A stretch of 64,000 nt of DNA, taken from positions 310,001 through 374,000 of the forward strand of contig NZ_BLJI01000002.1 in the NCBI RefSeq assembly GCF_017312365.1. Direction: 5' to 3'. The notes under the pieces are model-generated. The model was given only the letters and a program-made list of their open reading frames with translations, was not told where the DNA came from and did not search any database. The DNA is from Chroococcus sp. FPU101 (GTDB lineage Bacteria > Cyanobacteriota > Cyanobacteriia > Cyanobacteriales > Microcystaceae). Shown here piece after piece: positions 46,655 through 57,563 of the stretch (position 1 is the stretch's first letter; the number at the start of each line of letters is the position of its first letter). The position numbers were made by a program, and so were the translations under genes.

Positions 46655-48877
46655 ATGGCTCCACCAATTATTAAACGATTTCTTATATCCTTCAATCAGT
46701 ATAAATTACTAGGTCTGTTGGCTTTTCTGTTATCGCTTGGCGGGGCAGTCGTTCTAGCCATTCAACCCGATCCCGAAAGGCCACCAAGAGTTTATAAAGC
46801 GATCGGACAATTGGCTTTTCAGACTCCGCCACCTGCTTTTACCAGTACTGGAACACAGATTCAGGAGCAAGGGAGAACCATTAGTAAAGATATTCTGATC
46901 TCTCCTAAAGTGTTACTTGGGACGGCGGAAAGGTTACGACTTTCTCAAGAACGGATTCTCGACATTAGAGATAAAAAATTAATTATTACTTTTCCAGATG
47001 ATAAAGCAGCAACCGATCCTAATCAACCTCAACCTCAACAAGCTCAACAAGACTCGCAGCCTCAAGTCATTACGCTAGAAGTTACCGATAGTACCTTAGA
47101 AGGGGCAAAATTACTTCTAGAAACTTTTATGGAAGAAATGGTTAATTATAGCCGTTTGCTAAATTCTTCCCAATTGACAGCCCGAATCGATGCTTTAAAA
47201 CAACGATTAGGAACGGTTCAAAAAGATCTAACGGCAGCCGAAGAAAATTTTTATCGATACATTAGTAAACAAGGCTCAGACTTACTCGCGGTTCAAGATG
47301 GTAGTCTGTTTAGTGCGATTACCAGTAGTCAACAGCGACAACGGGAAATCCGTCTAACGCTTCAAGAAATTGAGGGTCAAATTGGCAGTTTAACCACACA
47401 ACTCGGACTGTCGCCCAAACAAGCTTATACTTCAGCCGCTTTGAGTGCTGACCCAATTATTGCTAACCTTAGAGCGAGAATTCTAGAAACTGAACTGCAA
47501 CTAGAACGGCTTCAAAAAGATCTACGACCTGAACACCCTGCATTAGTTAAGTTAAATAAGGATAAACAGGTTAATGAAACTTTACTCCAACAACGCGCCC
47601 AAGAAGTGATCGGAAAAGATGGCATCTTTACGACATTACCGAGTCAGGTACGTCAAGAAAGTAATCTTGATCCAACACGTCAGCAATTAGCCAGCCAATT
47701 AGTCTCTCTGCAAACTCAAAAAGAAGGATTAATCAAACAATTAGATTCTCTGGTTACTCAAGAACGACAACTGCGTAATCAGTACGAACGTTTTCCTGAG
47801 CAACAGTTACAACAAGCACGTTTAGTACAAGCGGTTGAATTTCAAAGGGTTATTTATCAAAATATTTTGACGGCGTTAGTTGATGCTCAATCCGCCGAAG
47901 CTGAAACTGTGGGTAGTTTAACGATCGCCCAAAGACCCATTGCGAACGAGGTTATCTATCCACCCAATAACAGAAATCGTCTTTTGATTCTGCTTGCGGG
48001 TGCGGGTTTAGGTGTTCTCGCGGGAACGGGTTTGATCTTCTTACTTGCGGCTATTGATGATCGTCTCCATACCCCACAAGAATTACGTGAGGCTCTAATT
48101 TCTCGTCAAATCTTACTCTTAGGAGAACTTCCAACAATTGGCAAAGAGCGCTCGCCCATATTAGCTGACGGCGATCCCGACTATCTGGCGTTTTATGAAC
48201 GATTCCGTAGTAAAATTCGTCGTTTAGGTTCAGAAACGTCTAAAGTTGTGATTATTACCAGTATTACTAATGAAGAAGGTAAAACTTTAACGGCTTATAA
48301 CTTAGCGATCGCGGCTTCTCTAGCAGGTAGACGAACATTATTGATTGAAGCGGATCTACGTTCACCTTCTGTAGCAACTAATATACAAGTTCTCCCTGAT
48401 CCAGAAGCCCAAAATGAACCACTACTCTACTATGGAGCTAGAAGTAAATCGATTCGGTTAGCTCCTTCGATCGAAAACCTCTCAATTTTACCGAGTCCAG
48501 GCCCACAACGACAAGCGGCGGCTATTCTTGAATCGAGTGAATTACAACTGTTGCTTAAGGATGCGCGGGGACGTTTTGATATGGTGGTAATTGATACTCC
48601 GTCTCTCTCTCGCTGTAATGATGCCTTGTTGCTTGAACCGCTAACGGATGGTTTAATCATTGTGACTCAACCTGGACTCACTCGCTCTAGCCTACTGAAT
48701 GAGGCTCTCGATCAACTTGCCGAGGCTGAAGTATCGATTTTAGGAGCGGTTATTAATAATGTAGAGAATTTAGCAACTCCCGCTAATGCTCAAGGTGATG
48801 AGGCTGTACAACCACAGTTTGCTCAGTTAAATCAGCCTAGCACCACTGAAGAAGAAGACGCTAAAGTTGAGGTTTAG
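46655..48877 (+). CDS. Polysaccharide co-polymerase with P-loop domain (Wzc-like)
   Basis: 740 residues. Membrane helices near 15-37 and 445-465 enclose a long coiled-coil region. The cytoplasmic end has Walker A' LIEADLRSPS and Walker B MVVIDTPSLS, but the Walker A is TSITNEEGKTLTAYNLA: where kinases have GEGKT it reads EEGKT, losing the first of the paired glycines. There is no tyrosine cluster at the C-terminus (STTEEEDAKVEV). It may bind nucleotide poorly or use a variant loop. The gene ends exactly one base before the convergent comM gene, with no space for a terminator. Confidence 0.86.
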   Translation: MAPPIIKRFLISFNQYKLLGLLAFLLSLGGAVVLAIQPDPERPPRVYKAIGQLAFQTPPPAFTSTGTQIQEQGRTISKDILISPKVLLGTAERLRLSQERILDIRDKKLIITFPDDKAATDPNQPQPQQAQQDSQPQVITLEVTDSTLEGAKLLLETFMEEMVNYSRLLNSSQLTARIDALKQRLGTVQKDLTAAEENFYRYISKQGSDLLAVQDGSLFSAITSSQQRQREIRLTLQEIEGQIGSLTTQLGLSPKQAYTSAALSADPIIANLRARILETELQLERLQKDLRPEHPALVKLNKDKQVNETLLQQRAQEVIGKDGIFTTLPSQVRQESNLDPTRQQLASQLVSLQTQKEGLIKQLDSLVTQERQLRNQYERFPEQQLQQARLVQAVEFQRVIYQNILTALVDAQSAEAETVGSLTIAQRPIANEVIYPPNNRNRLLILLAGAGLGVLAGTGLIFLLAAIDDRLHTPQELREALISRQILLLGELPTIGKERSPILADGDPDYLAFYERFRSKIRRLGSETSKVVIITSITNEEGKTLTAYNLAIAASLAGRRTLLIEADLRSPSVATNIQVLPDPEAQNEPLLYYGARSKSIRLAPSIENLSILPSPGPQRQAAAILESSELQLLLKDARGRFDMVVIDTPSLSRCNDALLLEPLTDGLIIVTQPGLTRSSLLNEALDQLAEAEVSILGAVINNVENLATPANAQGDEAVQPQFAQLNQPSTTEEEDAKVEV

Positions 48878-50403
48878 TTATTGCATTCGATCAATGGTTC
48901 GATATTGAATCGCCTCAGCCACATGGGAACTTTTAATCTGATCTTCGGCGGCTAAATCTGCGATCGTGCGAGCTACTTTTAATATCCGATCCATTGCTCT
49001 TGCGGATAATCCTAGCTTACGAATTGCTCCTTCTAATAACTTCAAACTCATCTCATCCAATTGACAAAACTGACGCAGATGACTCGACTGCATTTGAGCA
49101 TTACAGCGAATGTTTGTTTCGTTTTGGAACCGAGTGTAAGTACGCTCCCTAGCCTCTTTCACCCGTTCTCTAACGATTTGTGAAGGTTCTCCAGTAGTTT
49201 GTTGGGTCATTTCTTCGGGTTTGAGACGATGGACACAAACCTGTAAATCAATTCGATCCATTAAAGGGCCTGAAAGCTTGGCCCAATAATGTTCTCTTTG
49301 ATGGGGTGAACAAGTACAGTTTTGAATGGGATCACCAAAATAACCACAAGGGCAAGGATTGGTACTCGCTACTAGGGTAAACTGAGCAGGAAAAGCGACT
49401 GATTGACGGGTTCGGGAAATTGTTACAGATCCGTCTTCAAGGGGTTGTCTGAGGTATTCTAAAACATTGCGTTTAAACTCAGTAAGTTCGTCAAGGAACA
49501 GTACCCCACGATGGGCCAAGGAAATCTCCCCAGGACGCGGAAAACCACCGCCACCCACCAGCGCAGCCCCAGAAGCCGAATGATGTGGACTGCGGAAGGG
49601 TCGTTCTTGAATGAGTGAACCTCGATCTTTTAAAAGACCCGCGACGGAATGAATTTGAGAAACTTCTAAGGCTTCAGTAAAATCAAGATTTGGTAAAATA
49701 CCAGGTAAACGTCGGGCTAACATCGTTTTACCGCTACCTGGAGGCCCGACAAAAATCACATTATGTCCCCCAGTGGCCGCAATTTCTAGGGCACGACGGG
49801 CATGACTTTGACCTTTAACATCTTTTAAATCGGGCAGAGAACCGCGTTGATCCCCAAAACTGTTCGCCTTAAATTGAATAGGAGTATGGCGTTCTGGTTC
49901 ATTCAGAAATTCAGCTACTTCCGCTAGATGTTTAAATCCATATACCGAAATAGTCTTGACAATTGACGCTTCTTGTGCATTGCCGAGGGGAACCACTAAA
50001 CCTTGAATTCCCATTTTCTGGGCCGCCGCCGCGATCGGTAAAACGCCCGCTACAGGTCTTAAACTGCCGTCTAGGGAGAGTTCTCCTAAAAATAAATAAT
50101 CACCTAATAAATTCGCTTCGACTTGTTCAGAGGCGGCTAGAATGCCCAGAGAAATCGGTAAATCAAAGATTGGGCCTTCTTTTCGGAGATCCGCAGGTGT
50201 CAGGTTAATCACGATTTTGCGAACGGGAAAGGCAAAACCCGAATTTTTTAGGCTGCTTTGACTCGTTCTCGTGATTCCTGTACGGCTGTATCAGGTAACC
50301 CCACCAATGTGATCGAGGGAAGTCCACCCGCAACATCGACTTCTACGCCGACCTTAACCGCATCAATCCCTAAAATAGAAGCACTCCAAACTCTGGCTAA
50401 CAT
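48878..50403 (-). pseudogene. comM: Mg-chelatase-like ATPase ComM/YifB, disrupted by a frameshift
   Basis: From the ATG at 50403 the frame reads [20 protein letters not shown] up to ESRERVKAA, then meets TAA near 50252. A second frame continues [12 protein letters not shown]-like sequence into VINLTPADLRKEGPIFDLPI and on to 48878. Restoring one base in CAGCCTAAAAAATTCGG joins both into a normal 508-residue protein with Walker A GPPGSGKTML, RPFRSPHHSASGAALVGGG and the C-terminal lid. ComM aids branch migration in natural transformation. The lost base lies next to a run of six A, so either a real mutation or a sequencing error is possible. The remaining 444 codons keep the complete ATPase core. 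Confidence 0.85.
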
Positions 50404-50550
50404 AGATGAATCAATAAAATTTATAAATTCATGATCGCTTTGTAGGTTGGCTTTTTTCCTCCGAAATTCTACGGATTTTTAGTCTAGGGTGATCCGCCTG
50501 ATAATGGTAGGATGAAGACGAGAATCAATATATTTGTCAGATCATAAATT

Positions 50551-50892
50551 ATGAGTGAGACGATTTTTAGTAAGATTATTCGTCGCGAAATTCCAGCTAA
50601 TATTATCTATGAAGATGATTTAGCGATCGCTTTTACTGATGTTAATCCGAAAGCACCAACTCATATTTTAGTCATTCCTAAAAAACCGATTCCTCAACTT
50701 GATGCAGCTACAGAAGAAGATCAAGCCATTTTAGGTCATTTACTGCTGACGGTTAAAAAAATAGCGGCTCAAATGAACTTAAAAAACGGTTATCGCGTTG
50801 TCATTAATAATGGTGAAGATGGCGGACAAACTGTATATCATCTCCATCTGCATATTTTAGGTGATCGTCAAATGACTTGGCCACCCGGTTAA
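50551..50892 (+). CDS. HIT-family (histidine triad) nucleotide-binding protein
   Basis: 113 residues, typical for HINT/PKCI proteins. The triad HLHLHILG is at 97-104, and [20 protein letters not shown] is the family start. It hydrolyses purine nucleotide phosphoramidates or AMP-lysine type adducts in the cytosol. It is a single gene between the divergent comM and the protease gene downstream; no specific partner is apparent. Confidence 0.94.
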   Translation: MSETIFSKIIRREIPANIIYEDDLAIAFTDVNPKAPTHILVIPKKPIPQLDAATEEDQAILGHLLLTVKKIAAQMNLKNGYRVVINNGEDGGQTVYHLHLHILGDRQMTWPPG

Positions 50893-51056
50893 AAAAAATC
50901 AAATTTACAGATGTTATTTTTTCCTTCTCATCTGGGAATACTACAGGTAAGCTAGTTTAAATTTAATTTGCGCTTAATAATATTTAAAAAACAGCAAGTT
51001 AAATATAATACATAGCTATTACTTTAATTCCTGTGCTTTGTTGAATTCTTGTTATT

Positions 51057-51614
51057 ATGACTAAGCTGTTTGCCCTTGTTTTCCTTGCCGTTAGCTTTTC
51101 TTTTTCTAGTTCGACCAAACAGTCTTTAGCGCAATCAGAATGTTTTATACAAAGTCAAGATGGTCGTAGTATAGATTTAAGTCGTCTGTGTGGTGATGGA
51201 CAAAACAAACCCCAAGCAACACCTCGTAATTCAAATTCTTTTACTTTAACTGTTAAACGGCGAATTGGCGGCACTCCCACTGTTGATGTTATTTTTAATG
51301 GTCAACATAGTTATGAAATGCTTTTTGATACAGGGGCTAGTTCTACGGTGATTTCTGCTGATATGGCGACTGCAATGGGTGTTAAGAAAGAACGGCAAAT
51401 CATGGCAAGTACAGCAGGTGGCGTAGTTCCTGCTTATTTGGGTCGTGTCTCAATGCTGCAATCAGGAAATTTATCCCACAAAGATTTAGTGATTGGCATT
51501 TCAGATCATATTAGTGGTTTAGGTCTTCTCGGACAAGATTTTTTTGGCGATTTTGATGTCACGATTAAACAAGATGTAATCGTTTTACAACGTCGCTTAG
51601 GTGCTAAAAAATAA
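51057..51614 (+). CDS. Secreted retropepsin-like aspartic protease (clan AA)
   Basis: 185 residues. A signal peptide (MTKLFALVFLAVSFSFSSS) is followed by a short linker and one aspartic-protease lobe: MLFDTGASSTVISADMA holds the DTGA catalytic loop (Asp91-Thr-Gly-Ala), with LGLLGQDFFGDFDVTI giving the hydrophobic-hydrophobic-Gly end of the lobe. As in retroviral proteases it should act as a dimer. The family occurs in many cyanobacteria and proteobacteria as exported or membrane-linked protease of unknown target. It is 126 bases before glyS and probably separately transcribed. Confidence 0.88.
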   Translation: MTKLFALVFLAVSFSFSSSTKQSLAQSECFIQSQDGRSIDLSRLCGDGQNKPQATPRNSNSFTLTVKRRIGGTPTVDVIFNGQHSYEMLFDTGASSTVISADMATAMGVKKERQIMASTAGGVVPAYLGRVSMLQSGNLSHKDLVIGISDHISGLGLLGQDFFGDFDVTIKQDVIVLQRRLGAKK

Positions 51615-51740
51615 ACAGGTTTGGCTTGTTTTTCGGGTCTGTTGCTAGTAAGTCTCCCGTTCCGTGTTAGCCTAGAGTATTGGTGTTAGATCAACACGGC
51701 AGAAGAAGCGACTACCAGAACAGTTTTAGTTTAAAGAATT

Positions 51741-53870
51741 ATGCCTACATTTTTATTAGAAGTTGGTACAGAAGAATTACCCGCCGATTTTGTCGATGAT
51801 GCAATTAGGCAGTGGAAGGAACGAATTCCTAAGAGTCTAGATACAGAATTACTCACCTCGACAGCAATAGAATTTTATGGAACGCCGAGACGTTTGGCGG
51901 TTTTAATCAAAGATTTACCCACTCAACAAAGCGATCGAACTGAAGAAATTAAAGGCCCTCCACAAAGTACCGCTTTTAAAGATGGTAAACCAACTCCCGC
52001 CCTTGAAGGTTTTGCGCGTAAACAAGGGGTGAATATTGAAGATATTGAAGTCAGAGAAACCGAAAAAGGGGCTTTTATTTTTGTTAAGAAAAAAATCCCA
52101 GGTAAGAAAACGGCGGACATTTTGCAAGCATTAATTCCGCAATGGATCACGGGGTTAGAAGGAAGGAGGTTTATGCGTTGGAGTGACGGAGATCTTCGTT
52201 TTCCGCGTCCGATCCGTTGGTTAGTTGCTTTACTCGATGATGCGGTTTTACCCCTTGAATTAATTAATGGATCGACTACCTTAAATAGCGATCATATTTC
52301 CTATGGTCATCGTATCTTACACCCAGAGGCGATCTCGATTTCTACCGCATCCGCTTATTTAGAAACCTTACGATCTGTTTTTGTCGAAGCGGATCTAGCA
52401 GTGCGTCAAAAGACAATTATTCAACAAATTGAGGAACAAGCGACTAAATTAGGCGGTGTTGCTGAAATTTCTCCTAGTTTACTCTCTGAAGTGATTAACT
52501 TAGTTGAATATCCGATCGCTGTAGCGGGTAATTTTGATTCAGAGTTTCTAGAACTTCCCCCCGAAGTGATTATTACTGTGATGGTGACACATCAGCGTTA
52601 TTTTCCAGTTCAATCATCTAACGGTTTATTGCCTCACTTTATTACCATTGCTAATGGTGATCACAATAAAGCTAATATTATCGCATCAGGGAATGAACGA
52701 GTGATCCGCGCCCGTTTAGCCGATGCTCAATTTTTCTATAAAGCAGACTGTGATGAACCTTTAGAAAGTTATCTACCGCAACTAGAAAACGTCACTTTCC
52801 AAGAAAAATTAGGAACCATGCGCGATAAAGTCGATCGCATTATGGAAATTTCTCAATTAATTTGCGATCAATTAGAACTCGATCCCAGTATTCGCAGTGA
52901 AGTCGAAAGTACGGCGATGTTGTGTAAAGCGGATCTGGTAACGCAGATGGTGTATGAGTTTCCAGAGTTACAGGGGATTATGGGACAAAAATATGCTTTA
53001 GTCAGTGGTGAAAGCGCAAATGTCGCCCAAGGTATCTTTGATCATTATCTCCCACGTGGTGCAGAAGATGCAATGCCACAAACGATTACAGGGCAAATTG
53101 TAGGTTTGGCCGATCGCATTGATACTTTAGTTAGTATCTTTGGACTAGGTATGATTCCCAGTGGCTCGTCTGATCCGTTTGCCTTGCGTCGGGCGGCTAA
53201 TGGTATCATTAATATTACTTGGAATGCTCAGTTACCGATTGATTTAGCGCAAATCCTAGAACAAGCTTCATCTGATTTTGCAGTAGCACATCCCGATCAA
53301 ACGTCTCCCTTGTCAGTTTTACAGCCGTTTTTTATCCAACGAATTCAAACGTTATTACAAGATGCTCAGATTGATTATGATTTAGTCAAAGCGGTTTTGG
53401 GAGATAATGATCTAGAGTATACCGAACGAGCATTAAGAGATTTACTTGATGTCCGCGATCGTGCTTTTTTCCTTCAAGAGATCCGCAACAATCATCAGTT
53501 AGATGAAATTTATGAAACGATCAACCGTTCAACTCGTTTAGGGGCGAAAGGAAGTTTAGATACACAAACTCTCGATGCAAAATCATTGATTAATCCAGAA
53601 TTATTTGAACAACCTTCTGAAAAAGCGTTTTATGAGGGATTAATTGCACTTTTACCACAAACTAATATTGCACTTGCTGATCGAGACTATCAAGAGTTAG
53701 TGAACGGTTTGAAAAATATTGCGCCCGTCGTCAGTCAATTTTTTGATGGTGATCAAAGTGTTTTAGTCATGGCTGATGATCCAAAGGTTCGTGAAAATCG
53801 TCTCAATTTACTGGGTTTATTACGCAATCATGCTAGAGCCATAGCAGATTTTGGTTTAATTGTCAAGTAA
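51741..53870 (+). CDS. glyS: Glycyl-tRNA synthetase beta subunit
   Basis: 709 residues, the size of bacterial GlyS. The start [20 protein letters not shown] is diagnostic. Later motifs include [61 protein letters not shown] and the anticodon-binding end ([20 protein letters not shown]). With the alpha subunit (GlyQ, not in this window) it charges tRNA-Gly. It is a housekeeping gene with nothing unusual. Confidence 0.97.
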   Translation: MPTFLLEVGTEELPADFVDDAIRQWKERIPKSLDTELLTSTAIEFYGTPRRLAVLIKDLPTQQSDRTEEIKGPPQSTAFKDGKPTPALEGFARKQGVNIEDIEVRETEKGAFIFVKKKIPGKKTADILQALIPQWITGLEGRRFMRWSDGDLRFPRPIRWLVALLDDAVLPLELINGSTTLNSDHISYGHRILHPEAISISTASAYLETLRSVFVEADLAVRQKTIIQQIEEQATKLGGVAEISPSLLSEVINLVEYPIAVAGNFDSEFLELPPEVIITVMVTHQRYFPVQSSNGLLPHFITIANGDHNKANIIASGNERVIRARLADAQFFYKADCDEPLESYLPQLENVTFQEKLGTMRDKVDRIMEISQLICDQLELDPSIRSEVESTAMLCKADLVTQMVYEFPELQGIMGQKYALVSGESANVAQGIFDHYLPRGAEDAMPQTITGQIVGLADRIDTLVSIFGLGMIPSGSSDPFALRRAANGIINITWNAQLPIDLAQILEQASSDFAVAHPDQTSPLSVLQPFFIQRIQTLLQDAQIDYDLVKAVLGDNDLEYTERALRDLLDVRDRAFFLQEIRNNHQLDEIYETINRSTRLGAKGSLDTQTLDAKSLINPELFEQPSEKAFYEGLIALLPQTNIALADRDYQELVNGLKNIAPVVSQFFDGDQSVLVMADDPKVRENRLNLLGLLRNHARAIADFGLIVK

Positions 53871-53969
53871 AAAATTAAAAAGAAGAACGAGAAAATGTAA
53901 TTATTCTTTGTAAAACTCTTACAGTTCATTCTAAGAATAGACAAAACCAATATAGTTAATCAATATTTT

Positions 53970-53993
53970 GTAGGGGTTTGGTTGCCAAACCCT
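53970..53993. repeat. Dispersed palindromic repeat, GTAGGGGTTTGG type
   Basis: GTAGGGGTTTGGTTGCCAAA then CCCT, self-complementary between GGGTTTGG and CCAAACCC. A near-identical copy (TT in place of TG in the loop) is at 55245 and reversed relatives are at 35118 and 55197. It sits 100 bases after glyS, in a place where it could end transcription. Confidence 0.7.
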
Positions 53994-54298
53994 TATTAAT
54001 TAAGGAGCATCGATGAATCACCTCTAGAGAATGTGTTACTTAGTGCGATCGTATTTTCGTTTTTTAATTTTTTTGTCTTTTGTTCGTATTTAATATAAAA
54101 CAGTATATAAATTATATTTATATAGACTTGAGTGCTTTTTATGGGTTTCTCAGTTATAAATTTTGTTTTTACTCGCACATTAGCTTAATTATTCTGTTTT
54201 GCTACATATTTAAAAAATAAGACCCCTAGCAATCGCATCAAACTTAGACAATAATGCGATCAATGAGATTTGAATGATAAGACAACTTCCAAGAGATC

Positions 54299-54306
54299 AG
54301 GAGAGG
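54299..54306 (+). promoter_or_regulatory. Ribosome binding site that fixes the chlL start
   Basis: AGGAGAGG lies five bases before the TTG at 54312. This spacing marks that TTG as the start and argues against the in-frame TTG at 54270, which would place the site inside the coding region. Confidence 0.8.
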
Positions 54307-54311
54307 ACACC

Positions 54312-55184
54312 TTGACATTAAAACTAGCTGTTTACGGAAAAGGCGGAATTGGAAAATCGACCACAAGCTGTAATATTTCGGCAGCTTTAGCCAAAAGAGG
54401 CAAAAAAGTTCTACAAATTGGATGTGATCCAAAGCATGATAGTACCTTCACCCTGACAGGTTTTCTCATTCCCACCATCATCGATACGCTACAAGAGAAA
54501 GACTTTCACTACGAGGACATTTGGCCAGAAGATGTAATTTATGATGGCTATGCTGGTGTAAAATGTGTAGAAGCAGGTGGCCCACCAGCAGGTGCAGGAT
54601 GTGGTGGCTATGTCGTTGGGGAAACCGTTAAACTCCTCAAAGAACTCAACGCATTTGATGAATTTGATGTCATTCTCTTTGATGTACTTGGTGACGTGGT
54701 TTGCGGTGGTTTTGCTGCACCTTTAAATTATGCCGATTATTGTTTAATTGTTACAGATAATGGTTTTGATGCCCTTTTTGCCGCGAACCGTATTGCTGCA
54801 TCAGTAAGAGAAAAAGCGAGAACGCATCCTCTTCGTTTAGCAGGTTTAATTGGAAATCGTACATCAAAACGGGATTTAATCGATAAATATGTTGATCATG
54901 TAACGATGCCTGTTTTAGAAGTCTTACCCTTGATTGAAGATATTCGGGTATCGCGGGTTAAAGGAAAAACTCTGTTTGAAATGGCAGAGAGTGATCCATC
55001 TTTGAGCTATGTTTGTGATTATTATCTCAACATTGCCGATCAGATTTTATCTCGTCCTGAAGGTGTTGTCCCCAGTGAATCACCCGATAGAGAATTATTC
55101 ACTCTGTTATCTGATTTTTACCTCAATCCTAAAGAAACTCCTGTGATGAGTGCCGATGAGGAATTAGATTTAATGATGGTGTAA
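54312..55184 (+). CDS. chlL: Light-independent protochlorophyllide reductase iron-sulfur ATP-binding protein
   Basis: 290 residues from a TTG start at 54312, chosen by its ribosome binding site and by the standard start [17 protein letters not shown]. The P-loop is GKGGIGKST (residues 9-17), and the 4Fe-4S ligands Cys97 (AGAGCGG) and Cys131 (DVVCGGF) are in place, the same numbering as in characterised BchL. A ChlL dimer passes electrons, with ATP hydrolysis, to ChlN-ChlB, which reduces protochlorophyllide in the dark. ChlN follows after 134 bases; chlB is not in the window. The gap between chlL and chlN holds a large palindromic element. Confidence 0.98.
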   Translation: MTLKLAVYGKGGIGKSTTSCNISAALAKRGKKVLQIGCDPKHDSTFTLTGFLIPTIIDTLQEKDFHYEDIWPEDVIYDGYAGVKCVEAGGPPAGAGCGGYVVGETVKLLKELNAFDEFDVILFDVLGDVVCGGFAAPLNYADYCLIVTDNGFDALFAANRIAASVREKARTHPLRLAGLIGNRTSKRDLIDKYVDHVTMPVLEVLPLIEDIRVSRVKGKTLFEMAESDPSLSYVCDYYLNIADQILSRPEGVVPSESPDRELFTLLSDFYLNPKETPVMSADEELDLMMV

Positions 55185-55196
55185 ATAATATATTTT

Positions 55197-55267
55197 GGGC
55201 TTGGAAATCAAGCCCCTGCATTTAAACATTAAATCCTAGTATCTGTAGGGGTTTGGTTTCCAAACCC
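55197..55267 (+). repeat. Nested palindromic element between chlL and chlN
   Basis: The left arm 55197-55220 begins GGGCTTGGAAATCAAGCCCC and the right arm 55244-55267 begins TGTAGGGGTTTGGTTTCCAA. The arms are complementary at 23 of 24 positions, three of them G-T wobble pairs, around a 23-base loop. Each arm is also palindromic in itself. The whole looks like a complete copy of a small non-coding mobile element whose half-copies are at 35118 and 53970. In the chlLN message it would fold as one long hairpin and could lower chlN expression or protect the chlL part. Confidence 0.75.
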
Positions 55268-55300
55268 TCCTTTTTAAAGCGTAACCAATTCCGAACATAG

Positions 55301-56719
<1,419 letters not shown>

Positions 56720-56755
56720 AATACTTGAATTTACAATAACAGATTAGTTAAAATG

Positions 56756-56782
56756 AAAGGTGGGCAGGTTGCTCACCTTTTT
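56756..56782 (+). terminator. Rho-independent terminator after chlN
   Basis: AAAGGTGGGCA, loop GGT, TGCTCACCTTT gives 11 pairs including a G-T wobble, followed by more T residues. It begins 37 bases after the chlN stop. Confidence 0.85.
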
Positions 56783-56808
56783 ATATAACTTTATAAAAAT
56801 TTTAATTA

Positions 56809-57002
56809 ATGCCCAAAGAAGATATTAAACAAATTAATAGTATTGCTAAAGATTTTAGAATGACTAAAGATGAAATAGAAGGATTTGGTGAATTTATAGA
56901 AGAAGCTAAACGTTTAGGAGATAGAGGAACAAAAAACGATAGAGAGATTTTACATATGAAGAACTTAAACAAAAGGCAAAAGAATTTTTAGGCATTGAGT
57001 AA
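56809..57002 (+). pseudogene. Short toxin-C-terminus-like protein, frameshifted
   Basis: The frame from ATG 56809 reads MPKEDIKQINSIAKDFRMTK and so on to TKNDR, then diverges. Adding one base in AGAGAGATTTT (about 56944) gives an ending DFTYEELKQKAKEFLGIE that stops at 57000-57002 and makes a coherent 64-residue product. The pattern IAKDFxM, FGEFIEE, GDRGTKNDRGDFTYEELKQKA resembles the ends of some polymorphic toxins, which are usually fused to large exported proteins; here no such N-terminal part exists. It may be an orphan toxin tip, a phage-type gene or a solitary small protein. The reading is from memory of the motif, so it is uncertain. Confidence 0.5.
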
Positions 57003-57039
57003 ACGTATTAAGTAAGAAACATATTAAATTTAAACAAAA

Positions 57040-57558
57040 ATGAAAGTTAACATTATTGAAAAAATTAAACAAGATCAATATTTAGAATTACTCCGAAAAA
57101 TAGTTAGTCCGATAATTACTCTAATTTGTTGGTCAGTAAGAATTAGTTACGGTGATGAAGTTAAATTACATATTGGAGACAAAGTTCCTTATTCAAGTAA
57201 AAAGTTAATTTACCTAGAAAAAGGCTCTTGGGTTTTCGGAACTAGAGGAACCGACTGGAAACTGCTTTATCAAGATCAAGTCATTACAAGTTCTGTCTTA
57301 AATGTAGAAACCTTTGAACAAAAAATTAAAGTTATTGAAGGAAGCAAAATCAGTGACTTTGATATTCATTATCCTAGTTTAGTTCTTACTATAACTTTTA
57401 GTAATAATTATCATTTAATTATTTTACCAGATTTAGAAGATGATGATTCAGATGTAGCTTATTGGGAATTATTTACACCAGAGCATATGGTAATAGAAGT
57501 TAATCCTAGATTTACTTGGTCTTATCTTCCTTCAAATGTCCCTCTAACAAATTTGTAA
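57040..57558 (+). CDS. Hypothetical protein, possibly the immunity partner of the preceding fragment
   Basis: 172 residues; no family recognised. It is acidic, with alternating strands (LIYLEKGSWVFGTRGTDWKL, then VLTITFSNNYHLIILPDLED), a WELFTPEH segment and no membrane helix. Small acidic beta-rich proteins immediately after a toxin tip are often immunity proteins, and the 37-base gap and same strand fit; this is inference from position. It overlaps nothing and is followed 5 bases later by a membrane protein gene. Confidence 0.5.
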   Translation: MKVNIIEKIKQDQYLELLRKIVSPIITLICWSVRISYGDEVKLHIGDKVPYSSKKLIYLEKGSWVFGTRGTDWKLLYQDQVITSSVLNVETFEQKIKVIEGSKISDFDIHYPSLVLTITFSNNYHLIILPDLEDDDSDVAYWELFTPEHMVIEVNPRFTWSYLPSNVPLTNL

Positions 57559-57563
57559 AAATT

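Larger units (their letters stand above)
53871..54311. other. 441-base region before chlL
   Basis: No gene is recognised. It holds a palindromic repeat at 53970-53993 (see there), a very AT-rich stretch at 54050-54130 and the leader of chlL with a strong ribosome binding site at its end. The chlL promoter should be within it, but I cannot place it. Confidence 0.55.
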
